Assembly (NCBI GenBank): GCA_002162755.1
Contig: MAAS01000005.1
Coordinates: forward strand, 1-64,000
From: Gammaproteobacteria bacterium 50_400_T64
GTDB lineage: Bacteria; Pseudomonadota; Gammaproteobacteria; Pseudomonadales; Porticoccaceae
Length of the DNA stretch: 64,000 nucleotides
Reading direction: 5' to 3'
In this document: positions 40,227-49,989 of the stretch, piece by piece
Layout of the letters: each line of letters opens with the position of its first letter
How positions within the stretch are numbered: position 1 is the first letter of the stretch
Program-made: the position numbers and the translations under genes
Notes under the pieces: generated by a model
Told to the model about the DNA's origin: nothing
Seen by the model: the letters and a program-made list of their open reading frames with translations, nothing else
Databases searched by the model: none

Positions 40227-42404
40227 ATGAAGAAAAGCCTGCTGATGTTATGTATCGCGGCTCTAATTGGCGCCTTCTTCGCATTCGATTTACATCAAAC
40301 ACTCACACTCGAAGGCCTTAAAGCAGGGCTCGATCAAGCACAGGCTCGACTGGCCAGCGACCCCCTGCTGGTGGCCGGGGGCTTCTTTATTGTCTACGTC
40401 ATCGTTACCGGCCTGTCTTTGCCCGGTGCGGCTGTCATGTCTCTAGGCGGTGGTGCGCTCTTCGGCCTGTTGTGGGGCACGATTATTGTCTCCTTTGCCA
40501 GCTCCATCGGCGCCACACTCGCCTTCCTGGTGTCTCGCTTTGTGTTACGTGACACGGTGCAAAACCGCTTTGCTGATCGACTACAAACCATTAATGAAGG
40601 CATCGAAAAAAACGGCGCGTTTTATTTATTCACCCTTAGATTAGTGCCGGTCTTCCCCTTTTTCCTTATCAACCTGCTGATGGGTTTAACGCCGATTCGC
40701 ACTGCCACTTTTTATGCCGTGAGCCAAATTGGTATGCTAGCGGCCACCGTCGTATTTATTAATGCGGGTACCCAACTGGCCCAGCTCGATAGTTTGTCAG
40801 ACGTGCTGTCTCCCGGCCTGCTCGCCTCTTTTGTACTGCTCGGCATCTTTCCCCTGTTAGCCAAAAAAGTAGTCGCCATTATTCAGAGCCGACGCGTCTA
40901 CGCGAAGTGGCAACGCCCAGCCAAATTTGATCGCAATCTTATTGTCATTGGTGCCGGTGCTGGCGGGCTGGTCTCCAGCTATATCGCCGCTGCCGTTAAA
41001 GCGAAAGTCACTTTGGTCGAAGCGCATAAAATGGGCGGCGACTGCCTCAACACTGGCTGCGTGCCCAGCAAAGCCTTAATTAAGAGCGCTAAGATCGCGC
41101 AACATATTCGCCAGGGCGGCCGCTACGGGCTAGAGGATTCTGAACCCACCTTTTCTTTTCCAGAGGTGATGGCCCGCGTACAACGCATCATCGAGGCCGT
41201 AGAACCCCACGACAGCATTGAACGCTATAGCGAGCTTGGCGTTGATGTGGTGCAAGGCTATGCTCGCATCGTCGATCCCTGGACGGTTGAAATACGCAAG
41301 CCCGATGGCGCAAGCACTCGACTCACCACCCGCAGTATTATCATCGCTACCGGCGCCCGCCCTAGCGTGCCCGCTATACCCGGCATTGATGCTGTCGACT
41401 ATGTCACCAGCGATACGCTGTGGCGTGAATTCGCCAAACTTGAGTCAGCCCCCAAACGGCTAGTCATTTTAGGTGGCGGGCCGATTGGCTGCGAATTAGC
41501 CCAGAGCTTTGCGCGGCTCGGCTCAGCGGTGACGCAAATTCAGCGCGGGCCACGGCTGATGCCCCGCGAAGATGAAGAGGTCTCCGCACTGGCGCAAAGG
41601 CACCTAGAAGCAGACGGAGTACAGGTACTCACCAGCTGTAAAACACTGCGTTGCGAGTGTGAGGGCGATGATAAATACATTGTTGTTACATCTGCAGGGA
41701 AAGGCTCCACTGAAGGAGGCCGCAATAAAGAACAGCGCATCGCCTTCGATCAGCTGCTCGTTGCCGTCGGGCGTGAGGCGCGGCTTGAAGGCTTTGGCTT
41801 GGAAGAACTTGACATCGACACCCAACGTACTGTGCCAACCAACGACTACTTACAAACCCTCTACCCCAATATCTTTGCCGCCGGTGACGTCGCAGGCCCC
41901 TACCAATTTACCCACACCGCCTCACACCAGGCCTGGTATGCCGCCGTAAACGCCCTGTTCGGCCACCTGAAAAAGTTTAAGGTCGATTACCGAGTGATAC
42001 CCTGGACCACCTTTATCGACCCCGAAGTTGCCCGGGTTGGGCTCAATGAACAGGAGGCCAAAGCTCAGGGCATAAACGTTGAAATCACCCGCTTCGAACT
42101 CAAAGAACTGGATCGCGCCATTACCGAAAGTGCCACCGATGGCTTTGTGAAAGTGCTCACCGTGCCGGGTAAAGACCGCATTCTCGGCGTGACGATAGTG
42201 GGCGAACACGCCGGCGAACTGCTGGCCGAATTCGTGCTGGCCATGAAACACGGCCTGGGGCTGAATAAAATACTCGGCACCATTCACACCTACCCCACCT
42301 GGGCAGAGGCCAATAAATACGCTGCAGGGGAATGGAAACGCGCCCATGCACCAGAGGGTGTATTACGCTGGCTGCAACGCTATCACCAGTGGCGCAGAGG
42401 CTAA
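40227..42404 (+). CDS. TVP38/TMEM64 (DedA-like) membrane domain fused to FAD pyridine-nucleotide disulfide oxidoreductase
   Basis: N-term YVIVTGLSLPGAAVMSLGGGALFGLLWG / LFTLRLVPVFPFFLINLLMGLTPI; C-term VIGAGAGGLVSSYIAAAVKAKVTLVEAHKMGGDCLNTGCVPSKALIK (mercuric reductase-like CxxxxC). Confidence 0.92.
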   Translation: MKKSLLMLCIAALIGAFFAFDLHQTLTLEGLKAGLDQAQARLASDPLLVAGGFFIVYVIVTGLSLPGAAVMSLGGGALFGLLWGTIIVSFASSIGATLAFLVSRFVLRDTVQNRFADRLQTINEGIEKNGAFYLFTLRLVPVFPFFLINLLMGLTPIRTATFYAVSQIGMLAATVVFINAGTQLAQLDSLSDVLSPGLLASFVLLGIFPLLAKKVVAIIQSRRVYAKWQRPAKFDRNLIVIGAGAGGLVSSYIAAAVKAKVTLVEAHKMGGDCLNTGCVPSKALIKSAKIAQHIRQGGRYGLEDSEPTFSFPEVMARVQRIIEAVEPHDSIERYSELGVDVVQGYARIVDPWTVEIRKPDGASTRLTTRSIIIATGARPSVPAIPGIDAVDYVTSDTLWREFAKLESAPKRLVILGGGPIGCELAQSFARLGSAVTQIQRGPRLMPREDEEVSALAQRHLEADGVQVLTSCKTLRCECEGDDKYIVVTSAGKGSTEGGRNKEQRIAFDQLLVAVGREARLEGFGLEELDIDTQRTVPTNDYLQTLYPNIFAAGDVAGPYQFTHTASHQAWYAAVNALFGHLKKFKVDYRVIPWTTFIDPEVARVGLNEQEAKAQGINVEITRFELKELDRAITESATDGFVKVLTVPGKDRILGVTIVGEHAGELLAEFVLAMKHGLGLNKILGTIHTYPTWAEANKYAAGEWKRAHAPEGVLRWLQRYHQWRRG

Positions 42405-42483
42405 GCTTACGTTTTACACCTGACCCACCCACCAATGTAAAATAACTATCATAAATCGAAGAAACGACTTACGGGAAAACCCT

Positions 42484-43521
42484 ATGCGCGACATCGTTAA
42501 AGACTACTACGGCAAACAACTACAAAGTACAGACGACCTGAAAACCAGTGCTTGCTGTGATATTTCCGCGCTACCGAGCTGGCTCAAACCACTCATCGAC
42601 AATATTCATCCGGACGTGCTCGCTCGCTATTACGGCTGCGGCCTGGTGTGCCCCAACCTGCTTAAAGGCTGCAAGATTTTAGACTTGGGTAGCGGTTCCG
42701 GGCGCGATGTTTACGCCCTCGCTCAACTCGCCGGCCCCAGCGGTGAAGTGGTTGGCGTCGATATGACCGACGAGCAACTGGCCGTTGCCGAGCAACACCG
42801 AGACTGGCACAGCGAAAAATTCGGCTATAGCAATGTGCGCTTTATGAAAGGTGATATTGAACGCCTGCACGAACTCGATCTTGAAGCGGGTAGCTTTGAT
42901 GTCATTGTGTCCAACTGCGTGATCAACCTCTGCACCGATAAAGACGCTGTGCTCGAAGGCATTCAACAGCTATTAAAGCCCGGCGGCGAATTTTACTTTT
43001 CCGATGTCTACGCCGACCGCCGCGTACCCGAAGCCGTGCGCAATGACTCCGTACTTTATGGCGAATGCCTTGGCGGAGCGCTGTACTGGAATGATTTTTT
43101 GCGCATCGCCACGAAAGCCGGCTTTGCCGACCCCCGACTGGTAGAAGACCGACCCCTTGAAATAACCGACCCCGAGCTTGCCGCCCAAACCGGCGACCTC
43201 AATTTCTTCTCCGCAACTTATCGCCTGTTTAAAAGCGACAAACTAGAAAGTGCCTGTGAAGATTTTGGCCAAAGCGTGGTTTATCGCGGCACCATCCCCA
43301 ACCTGCCCGAGCAGTTTATCCTCGACAAACACCACACTATTGAAACGGGAAAAACCTTTCCCGTGTGCGGAAACACCTGGCGCATGCTGCACGACAGCCG
43401 CTTTGCCGAGCACTTTGAATTTAACGGTGGCTTTAGTCATCACCTCGGTCTGTTTGAAGACTGCGGCTCAAGCATGCCCTTTAATACTAAAGCACAATGC
43501 AATGAGTCCAGTTGCTGCTAG
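42484..43521 (+). CDS. arsM: Arsenite S-adenosylmethyltransferase-like protein
   Basis: Conserved ArsM/AS3MT features: TSACC, RYYGCGLVCPNLLKGCKILDLGSGSGRDVY, IVSNCVINLCTDKDAV, LYGECLGGALYW, C-terminal CNESSCC. Confidence 0.85.
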   Translation: MRDIVKDYYGKQLQSTDDLKTSACCDISALPSWLKPLIDNIHPDVLARYYGCGLVCPNLLKGCKILDLGSGSGRDVYALAQLAGPSGEVVGVDMTDEQLAVAEQHRDWHSEKFGYSNVRFMKGDIERLHELDLEAGSFDVIVSNCVINLCTDKDAVLEGIQQLLKPGGEFYFSDVYADRRVPEAVRNDSVLYGECLGGALYWNDFLRIATKAGFADPRLVEDRPLEITDPELAAQTGDLNFFSATYRLFKSDKLESACEDFGQSVVYRGTIPNLPEQFILDKHHTIETGKTFPVCGNTWRMLHDSRFAEHFEFNGGFSHHLGLFEDCGSSMPFNTKAQCNESSCC

Positions 43522-43551
43522 CAACAGCTAACGACACCCCCGCGGGCAATA

Positions 43552-44808
43552 TCACGCAGCAAAGTGCAGCCCGTAGGTATTCCCTTGTTGCCAGACACAA
43601 GTCGCAAGGGTTTTTGCAAATCTGGCCGAACTAATCGCGATCGTATCGCTTTCTTTCAAACCCTTATCGCAGCTAATTTTGACGCCACCCAAAGGTGAAT
43701 AATCCAGTATTTCACAGGCAATAGCCGCCTCGTCTATTTGCAGGAGACCCTTTAATTGCTCCGTTTTCAGGCGCGTAAAATGGCGGCGCTCATCGGTGCG
43801 TGAAACAGGCAGGGTGTTGATGAAATTAATCGGCTGATAAGTTACCACCTGATCCATACGCTGGATGACGGATTCGTGAATGGAAATATTAATCGGCGGA
43901 TTACCGGGCTCGCCCTGTAACTGGCGAACACCCTGTTTTACGCCCAGCTTTTCCATCGCACCGTAGGCCCAACTGTAAGAGTCGTGCAAATCATCGGCAT
44001 GCATTTCTCCTCTGTAGGAAAGGTATTCATTGGAAAAATCGAGGCCCAGGGCTCTCGATTTACTCACCATCCAGCTCAGCGCCACATTCGATAACGTCGC
44101 CTGCTCATAACCGCCACCCACATCTGAATGCACTCCTGCAAACCAGGTTTGCTCCACTGTTTGATCACTATTAATTTCGCCCGTCCACAGCGCGGGCTGG
44201 AAGACTCCACGTTTTTCATCGATGGCCAAAGCCTGATAGGCGTTTTTAATATCAGGGCTAAGGTGGGTATTAAAAAAGCCCACCAGTGGTTTTGTGAAGC
44301 GGCCTAAAATAGGTGTTGGCGCACCGAGCGCACCCACCGTATCCCAAACGGCCATGAGTTGAATTTTAGGCTTTATATTTTCCGCATAAATCTGGGCATT
44401 TCTCTTCTCAGGAGGTGTGCGGTAATACTTATAAGCGATTGGTAAATTATGCAGATCATCCTTCGATAGCAGGCCGATGCAGCGCAACATACCACCAAGC
44501 GCTCTCGCCGTATAAGCTCCCCGACTAAAACCAAAACAGTAAAGCTCGTCACCTTGTTGATAATTGTGGACAATAAAACGATAAGCATCGAGCACATTTT
44601 GCTCAATCCCTTTGCCAAAAGCACCGCCTATAAATTTATCAACTGAATTGTACGTCCCCACTCCCTGATCATAAAACACCACCTGGTGTTTACCGTCTTT
44701 ACTGTAGGGCTTAATACTACGCAACAGTTTCACCACATTGGTGGGCTCTTCCGGCGTATTCCATGTACCATCACAACAAATCACAAGACGTTTATTCTGC
44801 AAATCCAT
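43552..44808 (-). CDS. DUF2235 alpha/beta-hydrolase (Tle1-like phospholipase fold)
   Basis: MDLQNKRLVICCDGTWNTPEEPTNVVKL; nucleophile elbow YCFGFSRGAYTARALGG; ATG at 44808 preferred. Confidence 0.88.
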   Translation of the reverse strand: MDLQNKRLVICCDGTWNTPEEPTNVVKLLRSIKPYSKDGKHQVVFYDQGVGTYNSVDKFIGGAFGKGIEQNVLDAYRFIVHNYQQGDELYCFGFSRGAYTARALGGMLRCIGLLSKDDLHNLPIAYKYYRTPPEKRNAQIYAENIKPKIQLMAVWDTVGALGAPTPILGRFTKPLVGFFNTHLSPDIKNAYQALAIDEKRGVFQPALWTGEINSDQTVEQTWFAGVHSDVGGGYEQATLSNVALSWMVSKSRALGLDFSNEYLSYRGEMHADDLHDSYSWAYGAMEKLGVKQGVRQLQGEPGNPPINISIHESVIQRMDQVVTYQPINFINTLPVSRTDERRHFTRLKTEQLKGLLQIDEAAIACEILDYSPLGGVKISCDKGLKESDTIAISSARFAKTLATCVWQQGNTYGLHFAA

Positions 44809-45118
44809 TTTGCTTCTCCGCTCAGTTAGTAAAAAAGTAGCACACACAAAAGAACAGTAGCGCCCATCACACTCACTTAAAGACAAAGTGTAGTTGACCA
44901 GAAGGTAAGCACCCGAGTAGAGGCCATCAAGAAAAAGATTATTAAGTAATATAAATTCGCAAACTTAGATGCGTTTCGAATAAATTTTTAAGGAACCTCT
45001 GATTAAATCAGGACGAAGAAACAGATATATTCTGAGCGCAGAATACAAGTACATGACTTTTTCAGATATCCCCTAAGCTATTGCCACACAACCATCACAC
45101 GTCACAGGCCCACTGACA

Positions 45119-45793
45119 ATGCCCATAACTACCCTTCAAACATTATTTCCAACAGCCTCTCGTGACGAGATAAGTGATCTGGAACACTCATTTTTGAATC
45201 ACTCAAAAGTAATTGAAGCCCCAAGCGACACGCTACTTTTCTCTCCTGGAGAGAGCTGTGAAAACTATCTATTCCTTCTGAAAGGGCAGGTAAAGGTTTT
45301 CTCGACAGCCAATAATGGGCGGGAAATTTTGCTGTACAGAATTAGACCGGGAGAAACCTGCATACTCTCAACAAATTGTTTTCTAGGTTCACAGCATTAC
45401 CCCGCCAGTGCAAAAACAGAGACGCATTGCCAAGCGCTTTCCATTCCGACTTCTGCATTGCGAAAGGCTATGAGCAAATCACCACTTGTACAATTACTGC
45501 TTATGGATGATCTATCCAGGCGCATCGGCTGCTTGATAGAGCTCGTCAGCGAGCTCGCTATGGAAAGGCTCGATGTCCGCCTTGCCCGCCATCTTCTTCA
45601 ACTTTGTACAAATAATCAGGTAGTTAATACCACCCATGAAGAATTGGCCAAAGAGGTCGGCACAGCTCGAGAAGTTATTAGCCGCCAACTGCGTAAGTTT
45701 GAAAACGAAGGCTGGATAGAAACAACGCGAGGGAAAATCATCATCCACCAACACACTCCCCTTAAAAACCTGTCCGAAGGGTTTTTTTGCTAA
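45119..45793 (+). CDS. Crp/Fnr family transcriptional regulator
   Basis: N-terminal cNMP-like fold (FSPGESCENYLFLLKGQVKVFS) and HTH THEELAKEVGTAREVISRQLRKFENEGWIETTRGKIII. Confidence 0.9.
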   Translation: MPITTLQTLFPTASRDEISDLEHSFLNHSKVIEAPSDTLLFSPGESCENYLFLLKGQVKVFSTANNGREILLYRIRPGETCILSTNCFLGSQHYPASAKTETHCQALSIPTSALRKAMSKSPLVQLLLMDDLSRRIGCLIELVSELAMERLDVRLARHLLQLCTNNQVVNTTHEELAKEVGTAREVISRQLRKFENEGWIETTRGKIIIHQHTPLKNLSEGFFC

Positions 45794-45852
45794 TTATTTA
45801 CACCCTTAAGTGACAATGTCACTGAACAACAGATCGCGATACACCACAATGC

Positions 45853-45870
45853 TTACGTGATTTAACGTAA
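45853..45870. promoter_or_regulatory. Candidate operator upstream of DUF2892 gene
   Basis: Perfect dyad TTACGT-GATTTA-ACGTAA 23 bp upstream of ATG 45894; adjacent to Crp/Fnr-type regulator. Confidence 0.45.
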
Positions 45871-45893
45871 TTCAAGCACTACATGGAGCAAGC

Positions 45894-46085
45894 ATGAAAG
45901 CAAATGAAGGTAATCTCGATCGTACGTTACGAGTCGTTGTAGGGCTCGGTTTGTTGGCAACTGTTTTTATCGGCCCTCAAACCCCCTGGGGTTGGGTAGG
46001 CCTGATCCCGCTGGCAACAGGAATATTCGGACTCTGCCCTATCTATAGCCTACTGGGCATCAACACATGTCCCTTAAAAGATTAA
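45894..46085 (+). CDS. DUF2892 (YgaP transmembrane-like) small membrane protein
   Basis: MKANEGNLDRTLRVVVGLGLLATVFIGPQTPWGWVGLIPLATGIFGLCPIYSLLGINTC. Confidence 0.9.
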   Translation: MKANEGNLDRTLRVVVGLGLLATVFIGPQTPWGWVGLIPLATGIFGLCPIYSLLGINTCPLKD

Positions 46086-46095
46086 CACTTCGAAT

Positions 46096-46128
46096 AAAAA
46101 GGGTTGGCCATCATCCATCCCTTTTTAA
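46096..46128 (+). terminator. Rho-independent-like terminator after DUF2892 gene
   Basis: AAAAAGGGtTGG ... CCAtCCCTTTTT hairpin with U-tract. Confidence 0.5.
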
Positions 46129-47282
46129 ACATTTACTACTGCACCCTAATATAAGCCAGTGTAAACTGATGTCGTAATATCTTATATTTTTTCCACATGT
46201 TCTATATCAAAGTATTAAATAGAAGGTTCCGTTACCACCTACCTCACCAACTAAACCATTACGCCAAGATCGAATCACCATACGAAATGTCTTTATAGGT
46301 TTATCTGATTTCCCATACACAATGGCAACGCCACACCTTATAGTCACCCTGATTTTTACGAGTATAGACCTCAAAAATTTGCGCGCCTGCAATAGATCAA
46401 TGATGCCGAAAATAATTGATTCAATCACAACTTTAATCACTGCCTGAGTAATGCTGAAAATCCCAATTTATAAATAGCACCTATTCTCTTCACATTACCT
46501 ATTGATATGAATAAATTTTATCGCTGCCAATACGGAAGGCCGTGCATCGTCCTTCAGTTTAAAGTGACGACCGGTAAATCTCCCCTCACACTCCCAAGAA
46601 CATTCACTGCTCAGAAAAACACCATTTTAGTTAGCCTGAAAATTGGGGCTGAGATTTCAGCCTATTACAACCCAACAAAGAGCCAGGCATACCCCAATTC
46701 AAATCCATTCTTACTCTTACCTCGATCAGCAGAAACGTACTCACACCGACCTACTTAGCACGGTAGAAACCGTCATTGGGGATATCGAGAGTGGATCACG
46801 TATCAATATAATTGAGGTAATCGTGATCCTAACAGATCACTCTAAACGGCATATCCTGAGAGAAGACTCTAAATATGGGCGTACTGTAAAAGCAAAGGCA
46901 TTGCTGTTTAAGGCCAGTAAATCGCGACTAGACACTGTCATAAACAAGACCTCTACTCAAATAACATATGCAAATAATAGCGATGATAAAACCCCATTCT
47001 GAGAACTATGTCGACAAACACTGCAAGATACAAAGCTACTCTGTTTCACTATGAGAGATGGGGCACAAGCCCTTGGCAAGGCGGAACAAACCACCGTATC
47101 GCACTAGTGTTAAGTGAGGTATTCTCGCCTAATGATGAATGTCCTTACTTACAATCAACGAAGGGGTAATGTGAACGCATCATTTATTAATAGATTGATA
47201 GCTAATCCGTATTTTCAAGAAGGGTCACTTGTTCATCTACAGGCGTTACTGATCAAGAACAACAGTGGTAGTAAAAGCAATC

Positions 47283-48995
47283 ATGAATGAGCACGTTATC
47301 TCTTTCTGGTCCGATGATCTTAGTACGGGCGTAGACGAGATCGATAATGATCATAAATCGCTATTCCAGATTTTTCAGAATGCCTACAGGGCAAGTCAAA
47401 CCCAGACTAACACTTCTGACCTCTATCGCATGATGGCGAATCTACTCAACTACACCGAAGTGCATTTCGCCCGTGAAGAAGCACTTATGGAAGCCACTCC
47501 CTACCCCTACCTGGATAAACATCGCGATATTCACTTCGAATTAATCAAGAATCTAAAAGAACAAATAGTACTCGTACAAAATAACAAACAGAACCCACAA
47601 CAATTCGTCATATTTTTAAAAGATTGGTTCATTGAACACATTAATGGTACTGATAAGCGCGTTGAACCCTATACCCGAATGCACCTTGAGAGCATTCAAC
47701 TGGCGACAGAAAACATAGGACCTTTAACAACGCTACGCTATTCACGTATTTTTTTGGTCGATGATGACAGTGCATTTTCTGAGCTATTACAGGCAATGAC
47801 TGAAGAAGTTGGATTCAGGGCTACAATCTATAACTCTAGTACCGAATTTCTTCATACTACAATTTCAAACCAGGACATTATTGTCCTCGACCTCAACATG
47901 CCCGATAAAGACGGCATTGAGGTAATGCGGGAGTTAGCTAACCAAGGTATAACACCGACTTTCATTCTTGTCAGCGGCTTTGACGACCGGGTTCTACAAT
48001 CTGCTCGACAGTTTGCCGAATCTCGGAAACTTCATGTTGCCGGCACTTTGAGTAAACCCGTATATTTTGAGAGTTTCACACAAGTTATTAAAGAAGCTAT
48101 CAATGAAAAAGCCATAAGCTATATTCAATCTAGCCTGACTGATTTCACACCTACCTCAGACCAAGCCGACCCAGAAAAAAACTCTAATAATATTGACAGA
48201 AAGAATGCCATTACTCTAGCTGAATTGAAACGAGGATTGGAGCAACAAGAATTTATCGTTCATCTGCAACCTCAAATTAAATTTTCAGATGGTTCTCTTT
48301 GCGGAGTAGAGGCTCTTGTTCGCTGGCAACACCCCGTTAGAGGCCTTGTTTTTCCGGATCAAATTATCCCTTTAGTTGAAAAAAACAAGCTCATGGCCGA
48401 GTTGACGCAAACTGTTATTCTTGAATCAATAAAATCCCTTACCAAACTAAAAGCGGCTAACATTGAAGTCTCTATTTCAGTCAACATTTCAGCTCAAAAT
48501 ATTGTTGACTTGAAATTCCCGGAAAGTCTCGATATTTTACTAAAAGCGCACAACCTTGAACCCGAACAATTTACTTTAGAATTAACCGAATCAGAAATAA
48601 TAACGGACACATCTATCGCTTTAGATATTTTCAATCGACTTAGAATGAAGGGTTTCTCACTATCCATCGATGATTTTGGCACTGGTGATTCATCATTAAA
48701 AAAACTCTATCAATCGCCTTTTTCTGAACTGAAAATTGATCAACACTTTGTCAGCCGAATGGCTGATGATCAAGAGGCAAACTCAATCGTGAGGATTTGC
48801 ACAATATTAGCCAATGAATTCAATATGACGACCGTTGCCGAGGGCATTGAAACTCGGGAAGTTTGGAATAAACTTGCCGAAATGGGGTGTGATATTGCCC
48901 AAGGTTACCTAATATCAAAACCATTACCCGTAGATCAATTAATTACCTGGGCAAAAAAACACAATCAATCAAGTGATTATCAATCATGCCCATAA
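47283..48995 (+). CDS. Bacteriohemerythrin - response regulator receiver - EAL c-di-GMP phosphodiesterase fusion
   Basis: Hemerythrin WSDDLSTGVDEIDNDHKSLFQIF..HFAREEALMEATPYPYLDKHRDIH; receiver IFLVDDDSAFSELLQ..IIVLDLNMPDKDG; EAL CGVEALVRWQHPVRGLVFPDQ..LSIDDFGTGDSSL. Confidence 0.93.
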   Translation: MNEHVISFWSDDLSTGVDEIDNDHKSLFQIFQNAYRASQTQTNTSDLYRMMANLLNYTEVHFAREEALMEATPYPYLDKHRDIHFELIKNLKEQIVLVQNNKQNPQQFVIFLKDWFIEHINGTDKRVEPYTRMHLESIQLATENIGPLTTLRYSRIFLVDDDSAFSELLQAMTEEVGFRATIYNSSTEFLHTTISNQDIIVLDLNMPDKDGIEVMRELANQGITPTFILVSGFDDRVLQSARQFAESRKLHVAGTLSKPVYFESFTQVIKEAINEKAISYIQSSLTDFTPTSDQADPEKNSNNIDRKNAITLAELKRGLEQQEFIVHLQPQIKFSDGSLCGVEALVRWQHPVRGLVFPDQIIPLVEKNKLMAELTQTVILESIKSLTKLKAANIEVSISVNISAQNIVDLKFPESLDILLKAHNLEPEQFTLELTESEIITDTSIALDIFNRLRMKGFSLSIDDFGTGDSSLKKLYQSPFSELKIDQHFVSRMADDQEANSIVRICTILANEFNMTTVAEGIETREVWNKLAEMGCDIAQGYLISKPLPVDQLITWAKKHNQSSDYQSCP

Positions 48996-49393
48996 TAGAT
49001 AGCCTAATGACCTCTACTGTCGTTTCCGTAGAAATGGATGACTCTCTTCAAGTCATTAAGCATATTTTTGAAAACACCAACTTCCATCACCTACTCGTCA
49101 CCAGTGACGATAAACTTATTGGTATAATTTCTGACCGAGATTTGCTTAAAGCAATCAGCCCTCATATCGACACCCCTTCAGAAACTAGTAGGGATTCTGC
49201 AACCATGAATAAACGAGCACATCAAATCATGAGCAGAAACCCTACCACTCTACACCCTGGCGCGACCACTCAAGATGCAATTAACCTATTTAACAATCAC
49301 GCGATTTCATGCATCCCTGTTATCGACGAGTCTCAAAAGCCCGTTGGCATTGTTAGCTGGCGCGATATTTTAAAAGCCATCGAAGAAATATAA
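48986..49393 (+). CDS. CBS-domain-pair protein
   Basis: Two CBS motifs (LIGIISDRDLLKAI; PVGIVSWRDILKAI); start overlaps end of upstream gene. Confidence 0.9.
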   Translation: MPIIDSLMTSTVVSVEMDDSLQVIKHIFENTNFHHLLVTSDDKLIGIISDRDLLKAISPHIDTPSETSRDSATMNKRAHQIMSRNPTTLHPGATTQDAINLFNNHAISCIPVIDESQKPVGIVSWRDILKAIEEI

Positions 49394-49485
49394 AGGATCG
49401 AACAAAAAAGGATGGGGGTTTCCCGTCACTTTTAGAAAAAAACTAACGGCTATCAATTATTATTAATCGTCACCTATTCTTTTAT

Positions 49486-49776
49486 CTACGCTTTTTTATC
49501 AAAGTAGCGAATCGAAGGATCAGCCGTTACCCACTCCGCCAACTGGCCGATAACGCCGGTCTCAGTACGCCAGGCGAAATATTTCTCGTAAGCTTCTCGA
49601 CTTTCCCACACTTCAATGGCAACGATACAGCAGGGGTCATCCTGATTCTGATGGGCATAGACTTCAACGCAGCCTTCAAAGGTGCGCGTGCTTGGCAATA
49701 ATTCACCAAGGCCGGCGATGGCGGCATCAACACATTCGAGTTTTACATTTAATTCCAATAAGACGGTACATGTCAT
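49486..49776 (-). CDS. Antibiotic biosynthesis monooxygenase (ABM) domain protein
   Basis: 96 aa; STRTFEGCVEVYAHQNQDDPCCIVAIEVWESREAYEKYFAWRTETG. Confidence 0.85.
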   Translation of the reverse strand: MTCTVLLELNVKLECVDAAIAGLGELLPSTRTFEGCVEVYAHQNQDDPCCIVAIEVWESREAYEKYFAWRTETGVIGQLAEWVTADPSIRYFDKKA

Positions 49777-49916
49777 GATTCATACTCCTCTCTGTATAAT
49801 TATTGAAGCTGAAAATAATAGGCTATGTCTGTGTAAATTACCATTGACGTAACACCCTCATATTTTCAATCCTGAAGAACATCCATACAAGTCTGTCGAT
49901 GTTTCGAAGAATAAAA

Positions 49917-49938
49917 AAAGAGGCCACAAGGCCTCTTT
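49917..49938 (-). terminator. Rho-independent terminator of PEP-CTERM gene
   Basis: AAAGAGGCC-ACAA-GGCCTCTTT hairpin; U-tract on minus-strand transcript. Confidence 0.75.
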
Positions 49939-49989
49939 CAAATGCAGAATACGCATGCGCTATCGAATAGCGCTCACACAATAAATAAC

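Noticed and set aside
47000-47265. Leader of hemerythrin-EAL gene considered as a c-di-GMP riboswitch
   Set aside because: Conserved GEMM core (CACGCACAGGGCAAACC / ACGCAAAG) not found by eye
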